DNA of 12,534 nucleotides from an uncultured Lachnospiraceae bacterium (GTDB taxonomy: Bacteria > Bacillota_A > Clostridia > Lachnospirales > Lachnospiraceae): NCBI GenBank assembly GCA_902795715.1, contig CADBME010000079.1:1-12534 (forward strand), given 5' to 3'. The translations under genes and the position numbers were made by a program. The first letter of the stretch is position 1. Every line of letters begins with the position of its first letter. Of this stretch, positions 6,287-12,534 are shown one piece after another. The notes beneath the pieces were generated by a model. That model was not told where the DNA came from and searched no databases. It saw nothing but the letters and a program-made list of their open reading frames with translations.

Positions 6287-6988
6287 ATGAAAAAAGGTTT
6301 AACTGAATTGGTTATGATTCTTGATCGCAGCGGATCCATGCAGGGACTCGAGGCCGATACCATCGGCGGTTTCAACAGCATGATCGAAAAACAAAAAAAT
6401 GAAGAGGGCGAGGCCCTGGTTTCGGTAGTTCTCTTTGATGATGAGATGGATGTAATCTATGACCGGGCAGACATTCAGAAGGTGGAACCCATGACAGACA
6501 AACAGTATTATGTCCGGGGATGTACAGCCCTCCTTGATGCCATCGGGGGAGCCATCCACCATATCGGAAATGTCCACAAATACGCCAGGCAAGAAGATGT
6601 TCCGGAAAAAACGCTTTTTATCATCACCACGGACGGGATGGAAAACGCAAGCTCACGCTACTCCTATGACCGTGTCAGAAAAATGATAGAAAGACAGAAA
6701 AAGGATTATCACTGGGATTTCATCTTCCTGGGAGCCAATATCGACGCAGTTGAGGTAGCCGGAAGATTCGGTATCAACCGCCACCATGCCGTAAATTATG
6801 AAAATGATCAAGAAGGGACCCGACTGAATTACGAGGTGATGTCAAAGGTTGTAAGCCGTGCCCGGGCCTGTGAATCCGCTCCGGCCATGCAGGCTATGTT
6901 TGAGGACGATCAGGTTCTGGAGCCCATCCGGAGCGATTACAAAAAAAGACATCAGACCAAAAGAAGAAGCTGGTTCCACAAGCAATAA
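6287..6988 (+). CDS. Stand-alone von Willebrand factor A (vWA) domain protein
   Basis: A 233-residue cytosolic protein made almost entirely of one vWA domain, with no signal peptide or membrane segment. The metal-ion-dependent adhesion site is complete: DRSGS (D13, S15, S17), T80 in RGCTALLDA and D116 in ITTDGMEN. It should therefore bind Mg2+ or Mn2+ and a partner protein through an acidic residue. The C-terminal 40 residues are basic (KKRHQTKRRSW) and may contact nucleic acid or membrane. Related short vWA proteins, such as TerY-like ones, occur with tellurite-resistance and stress modules. No Ter gene, MoxR ATPase or PP2C lies in this window, so assignment to such a system is not supported. 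The macro gene lies 265 bp upstream and the phosphoesterase 123 bp downstream on the same strand. Confidence 0.85.
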   Translation: MKKGLTELVMILDRSGSMQGLEADTIGGFNSMIEKQKNEEGEALVSVVLFDDEMDVIYDRADIQKVEPMTDKQYYVRGCTALLDAIGGAIHHIGNVHKYARQEDVPEKTLFIITTDGMENASSRYSYDRVRKMIERQKKDYHWDFIFLGANIDAVEVAGRFGINRHHAVNYENDQEGTRLNYEVMSKVVSRARACESAPAMQAMFEDDQVLEPIRSDYKKRHQTKRRSWFHKQ

Positions 6989-7094
6989 TACTTCCATACA
7001 AATTCCTTTTGACGAATCCCCGGGAGCAGCCCGATGTCCTTGAGCCATTTCCCCTGGGACATCAGCTCACGGTCGTCACCTGATTCCGCATTTT

Positions 7095-7100
7095 GGGAGG
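7095..7100 (+). promoter_or_regulatory. Ribosome binding site that sets the phosphoesterase start at 7112
   Basis: GGGAGG lies eleven bases before the ATG at 7112, and the conserved N-terminus MSLYAIGDLHLHF begins there. The in-frame ATG at 7034 would add 26 residues with no resemblance to the fold and has no binding site. Confidence 0.65.
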
Positions 7101-7111
7101 TTTCGGTTTCT

Positions 7112-7858
7112 ATGAGTCTGTATGCAATTGGTGATCTGCACCTGCATTTTCAAGCCCAATTAAAAGCACCCGGCCAGATTCATGGCCGGGTTTGGAGAAA
7201 ACACGAGCAAAGATTTGTCAAAAACTGCAGCCGTCTTCTGACCGAAGAAGACACTCTGGTTCTGGTCGGAGACCACAGTTGGGGAAGAAAACTTAGCGAG
7301 AGCGAAAAGGATCTTCAATACATCATGGATCTTCCGGGTCGGAAGATTCTCACCCGGGGCAACCACGACATGTTCTGGGATGCCAATAAAACCGGAAAAC
7401 TGAACGAACAGTTTGCAGACCGACTCCATTTTCTTCAAGGCAACTACTATACTTATCAGGATTACGCCCTGACCGGAACCAAAGGATTTACCTTTGAAGG
7501 TCCCTACTACCTGAATAGCAGAGGGCAGATCACGGGCTGGGACGAAGAGAAGGAAGAACATGCAAAGAAACTGATCAGGAGGGAAGCATCCAGACTTCGG
7601 ACTTCCCTCGACGCTGCCAGGAAAGACGGTTACCGCCGTTTTATCATCTTTCTCCACTATCCCCCCACCAGTATCCTTGAAAAAGAAAGTCCTTTTACTG
7701 ATATCGCAGAAGAATACGGGGCAGAGCAGGTAATCTACGCCCACTGTCACGGAGAAAGCCGTTTCCATGACAGTATTATGGGCATGCACCGGGGCAGCCT
7801 GTACAGTCTGGTATCCGGTGATTACCTGGAATGGATCCCCCTGAAGATACTTGGCTAA
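7112..7858 (+). CDS. Calcineurin-like metallophosphoesterase
   Basis: A 248-residue cytosolic two-metal phosphoesterase. All motifs are present in order: GDLHLH (7-12, ligands D8 and H10), GDHSW (53-57, bridging D54), RGNHD (82-86, N84 and H85), HYPP (182-185, H182) and HCHGE (211-215, H211 and H213). The GDxSW form and the HGES ending match a bacterial subgroup of short predicted phosphohydrolases rather than the ApaH or SbcD groups. The substrate is unknown; members of the fold cleave phosphomonoesters, cyclic nucleotides or dinucleoside polyphosphates. No clear promoter precedes it; TTGACG at 7008 lacks a good -10 box. It may depend on readthrough from the vWA gene. Its TAA stop overlaps the first two bases of the large inverted repeat. 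Confidence 0.85.
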   Translation: MSLYAIGDLHLHFQAQLKAPGQIHGRVWRKHEQRFVKNCSRLLTEEDTLVLVGDHSWGRKLSESEKDLQYIMDLPGRKILTRGNHDMFWDANKTGKLNEQFADRLHFLQGNYYTYQDYALTGTKGFTFEGPYYLNSRGQITGWDEEKEEHAKKLIRREASRLRTSLDAARKDGYRRFIIFLHYPPTSILEKESPFTDIAEEYGAEQVIYAHCHGESRFHDSIMGMHRGSLYSLVSGDYLEWIPLKILG

Positions 7859-7948
7859 AGTGGGACAATGGGGACGTTTCATATCGTCCCACTTTGTTAA
7901 AACTGATACAAAGTGGGACGATATGAAACGTCCCCATTGTCCCACTTT
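7857..7948. repeat. Perfect 40-bp inverted repeat (REP/BIME-like) filling a convergent gap
   Basis: Arm 7857-7896 is the exact reverse complement of 7909-7948 with a 12-nt spacer (7897-7908). Each arm is itself a hairpin: AAAGTGGGAC (7857-7866) pairs with GTCCCACTTT (7886-7895) around a 19-nt loop, and the other arm mirrors this. The element begins within the stop codon of the phosphoesterase gene and ends one base before the stop codon of glnA, so it is the whole intergenic gap. The GTGGGAC...GTCCCAC ends with an internal GGGGACG recall repeats associated with REP-type (RAYT/Y1) transposases in clostridia; that comparison is from memory. No transposase is present here. RNA from either strand would fold into a very stable stem, so it probably ends or protects both transcripts. 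Confidence 0.85.
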
Positions 7949-9385
7949 CTACAGATCGTAGTATTTGGCAAATTCAGCCGGGTGAGGTATCCTCATTATC
8001 TCTTCCACGTCTCTTCTCTTTCGATTGATATGCTGGGCCAGAAGTCTTTTGGGAAAGACTCCGCCGGCTGTCAGATAATCCTGATCTTTTTCCAGGGCAT
8101 CAAGGGCCTGATCCAGATGGGTCGGGAGTCCTGTGATCTTGGCTTTTTCTTCTTCCGGCAAGTCATAGAGATTAAAATCATAGGGGCCCCATCCCATTTC
8201 TTTAGGATCGATTTCATTCCGGATTCCGTCTATACCTGCCATAAGTATCGCTGCAAATGCATAATAGGGGTTGCAGGATGCATCCGGGTTACGAAGTTCG
8301 AATCGTTTGGCCATGGGAGATTTGGCATAAGCGGGTATGCGGACAACCGCACTCCGGTTTGCCATTGCATAGCCGATGGTTACAGGGGCTTCGAAGCCTG
8401 GCACCAGTCTCTTGTAGGAGTTGGTAGAGGGATTGGTGATTGCGCACAGGGAAGCGGCGTGCTTTAGGAGTCCGCCTATGAAATAATGTGCTGTCCGGCT
8501 CAAACCGGCATAGCCTTCCGGATCATAAAAAACGGGTTCTCCGTCTTTTACCAGAAGCATGTGTACATGCATGCCATTGCCTGCTTCATCGGCCAGGGGC
8601 TTGGGCATAAATGTTGCCGTACATTGATGGCGGACGGCTTCGTTTTTTATGATATATTTGGCCGCCAAAGTCTGGTCTGCCATGGAAAGCATGTCACCGA
8701 GCTCTACTTCGATCTCCATCTGACCGCTGCTACCCACTTCATGGTGATGGTATTTTACCTCAATCCCCCAATCTTTCATGGCCAGACACATCTTACTGCG
8801 CAGGTCATTGTGGATGTCCATGGGCAAGCTGGCGTGATATCCTGTCCCCGGAGCCAGCTGATAGCCGTTATTGTTCTCTTCTGTCCCGGATGCCCAGGCT
8901 GTCTGTCTGGTATGAATATGAGAAAATGTAATTCCCGGTGTGACCTCATAGCTGACCCGATCAAAAATATGGAACTCGTATTCCGGTCCGATCAGCATTT
9001 CATCTGCAATTCCCAGCTCCCTCATATAATCAAGGGCCCGGATAGCCACGTTTCTGGGGTATTGGTCAAAAGGCCGGTTACTGGGGTGGTCGATTACCTT
9101 GACGTCCCCGATCATGGTAAGTGTGGGAACATGGGCATAGGAATCAATTACGGCTGACTCCAGGACAGGTACAAATACCATATCACTGTTTTCCACAGCT
9201 GCATATCCGTAATTGGATCCGTCAAAGCCGATTCCCGATTCCATCAGGTCGGGAACAAAGCGCTCAGCCGGAATGCTCAAATGTCTCCATCGTCCGTCTA
9301 CGTCAGTCAGCTTAAAATCAACAATCTGAATCTGATGTTCTTTGATCAGGGCCAGAATATCCTCGACTTTCATATCCTTTTTCAT
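7949..9385 (-). CDS. glnA: Glutamine synthetase, type I
   Basis: A 478-residue cytosolic enzyme joining ammonia to glutamate with ATP, normally a dodecamer. All GS-I signatures are present: GPEYEF (133-138; metal-binding E135 and E137), HHEVGSSGQMEIEVE, GMHVH (271-275), NPSTNSYKRLVPGFEAP (318-334), NRSAVVRIP (343-351) and RFELRNPDASCNP (361-373). NLYDLPEE (405-412) matches the adenylylation-site region of the GSI-beta group, with Y407 the candidate tyrosine. No adenylyltransferase gene is in the window, so actual modification is open. The ATG at 9385 is chosen over the one at 9412 because AAGGAGGT (9400-9393) lies seven bases upstream; the upstream ATG overlaps the previous gene's stop. Only 23 bp separate it from that gene, so the two are probably co-transcribed. 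No glnR-type operator was recognised. Confidence 0.95.
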   Translation of the reverse strand: MKKDMKVEDILALIKEHQIQIVDFKLTDVDGRWRHLSIPAERFVPDLMESGIGFDGSNYGYAAVENSDMVFVPVLESAVIDSYAHVPTLTMIGDVKVIDHPSNRPFDQYPRNVAIRALDYMRELGIADEMLIGPEYEFHIFDRVSYEVTPGITFSHIHTRQTAWASGTEENNNGYQLAPGTGYHASLPMDIHNDLRSKMCLAMKDWGIEVKYHHHEVGSSGQMEIEVELGDMLSMADQTLAAKYIIKNEAVRHQCTATFMPKPLADEAGNGMHVHMLLVKDGEPVFYDPEGYAGLSRTAHYFIGGLLKHAASLCAITNPSTNSYKRLVPGFEAPVTIGYAMANRSAVVRIPAYAKSPMAKRFELRNPDASCNPYYAFAAILMAGIDGIRNEIDPKEMGWGPYDFNLYDLPEEEKAKITGLPTHLDQALDALEKDQDYLTAGGVFPKRLLAQHINRKRRDVEEIMRIPHPAEFAKYYDL

Positions 9386-9392
9386 ATCAATT

Positions 9393-9400
9393 ACCTCCTT
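9393..9400 (-). promoter_or_regulatory. Ribosome binding site that sets the glnA start at 9385
   Basis: On the minus strand AAGGAGGT sits seven bases before the ATG at 9385, a full Shine-Dalgarno match. It occupies most of the 23-bp gap to the preceding gene, leaving no room there for a separate promoter. Any glnA-specific promoter would have to lie inside the upstream coding region. Confidence 0.85.
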
Positions 9401-9408
9401 AGGGGTTT

Positions 9409-12400
9409 TCATTCTTTTTCAAATACCGCTTTTACCCTGATGTCTCCCTTGAAAGTCAGCTCGGTTTCATCCTTATTTTCATCGGAAAAGCTTCCTTGTC
9501 CTTCCTCAAGTTCCCAGCGGATAAAACGGAAGCCTTCCTCCGGCATAGCCCTTAGGGTCACGGGATAATCAGTATAATAGCTGCCTGTCCATTCTCCTGG
9601 CCCTCCTGCGTCGCTCTCTTTTTTATCAGCGGGCTGACCGGTCTGAGAACCAACTGTTTTTTTCTCTCTTTTATCACCGGTCTGTGTGCCATCTGTATTC
9701 TTCTCAGCCTTTTGATTTCCCCCGGTCTCTTCACTATCTGCAGATCCTTTTTCATGATCAGTAGTCAAAAGTTCCGGCTTGATGGTATTGATTATGATCC
9801 CGCCCATGTTTCTGTCCTCAATGCAAAGGGTTACTTTCGCCGCTTTTCCTTTCAGCTGAAAATAGTCTGCCATGTAAGCAGGAGCAATCTGGTACCTGTC
9901 ATGGAAATATTGAGTGATGGTATCGCAGGTTCTTGTCAGTTCGGATGAAGAGGCAGTTATCTGTCCGGGAATATCTCCATCTTGGGGATAGCGGAGATTG
10001 TCAATCATCCCGGCAGTTCCGTACTTTTTCTTAAACTCATCCATCTCCTCTTTTACCCGGTCCGGATGAAAAACTTCGTTGGCCAGGTCCATAAAAACTG
10101 CGCAAAAACGTGCGCGGAAGCGGGGACTCTTCATCAGATAGGGAAAGAGTTCATCATTTTCCAGAGAGTATCTTTTTATCAGGCGAGGCGAGGTAAATGT
10201 ATTGACATCGACCATAGAAATAGCACGGTCACCTGCCCCCGAATCCATATCGTAGATCAGCCAGTGCCACTGATAATCCGAATAGAGCATAATCTGATTT
10301 TTAAAATAACTCCAGTCCTGGTCTCCTGTGTAGATCCTGCCGGCATAGGCTCTTATGTAGCTGTCCATATCCATCATGCGGCAGAGCTTGTCGTAGTTTT
10401 TATCTTTGGTCAGATCTTTATTCCAGGCAAAGTCCCGAACATCACGGAAGGAGGTTTTCACCACATCCGGATCTCCGTTCTTGATATCAAAACCCGTGGA
10501 AGTTCCCTTGGCCAGACTGTAGTCCTCCTTGTCAAGATTGAAGTGAGTATGCATGTATTCATCACTGACATACCTCTCCTGAATAGCATAAAGCCCCCAG
10601 TATTCTCCGTCAAGGAAGAGCTGAATCATGGAATAATCCTGGCTGGGTATGGAATCCGTCCACATTTTTTTAGAAAAGTAGTAATTGCGGACATCGTCTC
10701 CTTTCATAAGAGTGACCTTGTCCGATAAGAGGCCGGTATCAAAAAAGGATGCCTGGAAAACATTATGTCCGTCGTATTCCTTTCTGGCATAGAGGTTAAA
10801 CGATTTCCTGGCTCCGTTCACTCTGGACGTATTGCCATGAAGCCGTATACCGGCTTCCTGGGAAAAAAGCAGATGCCCGTCCTCCGGACTGAAGTAGTCC
10901 ATATGGATGGCCCTTTCCCATTCCCTGCCTCTGCCCCGGAATGAATTACAGTACTGCCTGGATATATAGGGATTGGTCAGCCTCTGGGCATTGTCACTGA
11001 GAAGCATGGCATCATAGCGGGATCCGTTGACCATAATTCCCTTTTCCGATCCGAAAAGGTCATCCGGATCCGCCACTATGGAGAGGGTTGGGATTCCTTT
11101 ATAAGCTTCTTTTTCCTGATACCTGATAAAATAAGTGGCAGTGGTGACATCACTACGGTTTCCCTCTTCGTCAATTGCAGCAGCTTTTACTACCGCACAT
11201 TTATCTACTTCCCCTTCCGGCAGTCGATAGCGGCAATACCAGTCTCCCTCCTTATCCTCCACCCGGGGTTTGGAATCGGATGTGTAGCCATAATAATAGG
11301 GGGCAAAATCCTTTCGGATGGAGTACCTGCTTTCCTTGGCGATAATTTTTTTTATGGAAATCTTTTTTTTATATTCTGTAGAATTCTCATCCGGATCGGA
11401 TCCGTCCGTGGTATAAAAAATCCGGCTTCCTTCCTGAGCCTTTATGATCAGTTTAAAACTCTTATCATAAAAACCACTTTCGTGAGAAAATGAAGGAGCC
11501 TCCACAAGTCGGACTTCATGGGCATTTTCATTGGTCTCCCCCGGAGTAGGAGTCAATGCTTTCCCTTTCTTGCCCCCGTCTTCCATCCGGCCGCAGCTTA
11601 TTTCCTTCCTGACCCATAAAGGCATTTCAAACTCGTCCAGAATACGGCCATCGCCAACCAGATAGAGAGTTTCGGAAGGAGATATGGTAAATGTATCCAG
11701 ATCAGCCAGATAGAATCCCCCTGCCTTAATCACAGCATCCTCAGGAAAGCCGTAACGGAAAAGTTTATTTTTTTTATCGGTCAGAAAAGCATTTTTCAAG
11801 GAAATATCCCGGTCAGAACTATTGTAAAGTTCTGCCCAGGATCCCTTTTTTGAACCGTCATTTCCCATTTCATTGATGACCACCGGGCTCTCCTCTTTAT
11901 CTGCTAATTCCGTCAGGGAGGAATCTTTTTCTCCGGTATCGATGTCAAACACTTTATTCTTCTGGCGAATATGAATATGGTTTTGGTCCAGAGTCATTTC
12001 CAGACTGCCCTGTCTTGTTAGAAAGACATCTACATCCCTGTCTTCGAGAAGATCCACCAGGGAATCCTTTTCCGGTTCCTTGCGGGAGGAAGTGATCACT
12101 GCGGCCCGGGGAACAAAGTAATCCAGCATTCCCTCCATGTTTTTTTTATCTCTGCCGTGATGGGGTACTTTGAGGAAATGGTAGGCGGTCCCGTCATATT
12201 GTTTTTCATAAAACTGTTCCAGACGTTCTTTCCTGGCATCCCCTGCAAAAAGAAGAGCCCCGGATCCGTATTGCATACTTGTGATTAGAGACAGATTGTT
12301 ATCCTCATCTTTATCAAAAGCAAGACCAGTCGGAGGATAGATGGTAAAGGAGGCGCCCATGCACTCAAAACGGACCGTTTCCGTCAGAGGAACCTGGCGG

Positions 12401-12534
12401 GTAGCGGATTCTTCCAGGCTCTTTTCCAGGGCTTCATACTCCGGACTGTCTTCATCACCGACGCTTGTATAACATATTTTTACAGGGTATTTTTTAAGAA
12501 GGGCCGGAGCTCCACCGATATGGTCCTTGTCAAA
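9409..12534 (-). CDS. Large multidomain protein: MBL hydrolase, lamin-tail, chitobiase-C-like, CotH kinase (5' end outside window)
   Basis: The frame is open to the window edge, so the N-terminus is missing; 1041 residues are visible, numbered here from the edge. Residues 1-190 are the rest of a ComEC-like metallo-beta-lactamase domain: DKDHIGG (2-8), GDARKE (98-103) and VPHHG (123-127). Residues 217-308 fit a lamin-tail domain (VVINEM, WAELYN, GFYLAD). Residues 346-470 carry the chitobiase C-terminal-like signature IFYTTDGSDP. Residues 478-828 are a CotH kinase domain with GIRLHGN (562-568), LFLDGEYWGLY (639-649) and YDMDSGAG (761-768), whose aspartates are likely metal ligands. A charged Thr/Lys/Glu linker (924-983) leads to an InlB-B-like repeat (989-1041). 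The ATG at 12360 is internal. Adhesive, wall-type domains suggest a surface protein, but the signal peptide would lie outside the window. CotH of Bacillus is a protein kinase of spore coats; the function here is unknown. Confidence 0.82.
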   Translation of the reverse strand, partial: FDKDHIGGAPALLKKYPVKICYTSVGDEDSPEYEALEKSLEESATRQVPLTETVRFECMGASFTIYPPTGLAFDKDEDNNLSLITSMQYGSGALLFAGDARKERLEQFYEKQYDGTAYHFLKVPHHGRDKKNMEGMLDYFVPRAAVITSSRKEPEKDSLVDLLEDRDVDVFLTRQGSLEMTLDQNHIHIRQKNKVFDIDTGEKDSSLTELADKEESPVVINEMGNDGSKKGSWAELYNSSDRDISLKNAFLTDKKNKLFRYGFPEDAVIKAGGFYLADLDTFTISPSETLYLVGDGRILDEFEMPLWVRKEISCGRMEDGGKKGKALTPTPGETNENAHEVRLVEAPSFSHESGFYDKSFKLIIKAQEGSRIFYTTDGSDPDENSTEYKKKISIKKIIAKESRYSIRKDFAPYYYGYTSDSKPRVEDKEGDWYCRYRLPEGEVDKCAVVKAAAIDEEGNRSDVTTATYFIRYQEKEAYKGIPTLSIVADPDDLFGSEKGIMVNGSRYDAMLLSDNAQRLTNPYISRQYCNSFRGRGREWERAIHMDYFSPEDGHLLFSQEAGIRLHGNTSRVNGARKSFNLYARKEYDGHNVFQASFFDTGLLSDKVTLMKGDDVRNYYFSKKMWTDSIPSQDYSMIQLFLDGEYWGLYAIQERYVSDEYMHTHFNLDKEDYSLAKGTSTGFDIKNGDPDVVKTSFRDVRDFAWNKDLTKDKNYDKLCRMMDMDSYIRAYAGRIYTGDQDWSYFKNQIMLYSDYQWHWLIYDMDSGAGDRAISMVDVNTFTSPRLIKRYSLENDELFPYLMKSPRFRARFCAVFMDLANEVFHPDRVKEEMDEFKKKYGTAGMIDNLRYPQDGDIPGQITASSSELTRTCDTITQYFHDRYQIAPAYMADYFQLKGKAAKVTLCIEDRNMGGIIINTIKPELLTTDHEKGSADSEETGGNQKAEKNTDGTQTGDKREKKTVGSQTGQPADKKESDAGGPGEWTGSYYTDYPVTLRAMPEEGFRFIRWELEEGQGSFSDENKDETELTFKGDIRVKAVFEKE

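Noticed and set aside
7033..7063. Inverted repeat GATGTCC/GGACATC before the phosphoesterase gene
   Set aside because: Seven base pairs around a 17-nt loop, with no T run and not near a promoter; it could easily be chance.
7160..7945. Minus-strand open frame of 261 codons opposite the phosphoesterase gene
   Set aside because: It has no ribosome binding site and no recognisable domain, and it runs into the palindrome. The opposite strand carries an intact enzyme with every motif.
7913..9157. Plus-strand open frames (7913-8467 and 8486-9157) opposite glnA
   Set aside because: They are shadow frames of glnA with low-complexity, Cys/His/Phe-rich products and no ribosome binding site.
9982..10728. 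Plus-strand open frame of 248 codons inside the CotH fusion gene
   Set aside because: It is antisense to a strongly conserved CotH domain; its product resembles no family and it lacks a start signal.
12358..12360. ATG at 12360 as the start of the large CotH gene
   Set aside because: The frame stays open to the window edge and codes for FDKDHIGGAPALLKKYPVK, a clear metallo-beta-lactamase motif, so the real start is outside the window.

Overview
The window looks like chromosome from a Gram-positive anaerobe of the class Clostridia, probably Lachnospiraceae-like. This rests on strong AGGAGG-type ribosome binding sites, sigma-A-type promoters, moderate GC, an NS_2-type nuclease with a C-terminal Cys/His module, a GlpA-like / FAD oxidoreductase / DUF1667 operon and a CotH-kinase protein. 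It is an inference from gene content. No rRNA, tRNA, CRISPR array, integrase or transposase gene was seen.

Layout. (1) 1-1324, plus strand: a hairpin, a promoter with a dyad over its -10 box, a membrane-anchored DNA/RNA non-specific endonuclease, and a strong terminator that can also serve the convergent operon. (2) 1388-4805, minus strand: a three-gene redox operon consisting of a GlpA-type FAD/[2Fe-2S] dehydrogenase, a pyridine-nucleotide-disulphide-type oxidoreductase and a small Cys-rich DUF1667 protein. It has a near-consensus promoter and a leader of about 260 nt containing a complete intrinsic terminator before the first gene, so it is probably controlled by attenuation or antitermination. 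(3) 4898-7858, plus strand: a macro-domain protein with a C-terminal helical, HTH-like domain, a stand-alone von Willebrand A protein with an intact MIDAS, and a calcineurin-like metallophosphoesterase. The intergenic gaps are long enough that these may not share one mRNA. (4) 7857-7948: a perfect 40-bp inverted repeat with a 12-nt loop that fills the gap between two convergent stop codons. Each arm is itself a hairpin, as in REP/BIME-type elements. (5) 7949-12534, minus strand: type I glutamine synthetase (glnA), 23 bp downstream of a very large gene that runs off the right edge. That gene joins a ComEC-like metallo-beta-lactamase domain, a lamin-tail domain, a chitobiase-C-like domain, a CotH kinase domain, a charged linker and an InlB-B-like repeat.

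How the genes may work together. The redox operon probably oxidises glycerol-3-phosphate or a related 2-hydroxyacid and passes electrons through flavin and Fe-S centres; no kinase or transporter gene is visible nearby. The macro/vWA/phosphoesterase group suggests ADP-ribose or nucleotide-related stress functions, but nothing in the window ties the three together biochemically. The large multidomain protein and GlnA are probably co-transcribed, with no obvious functional link. The best candidates for something undescribed are the multidomain CotH fusion, the abutting palindrome and the attenuator leader.
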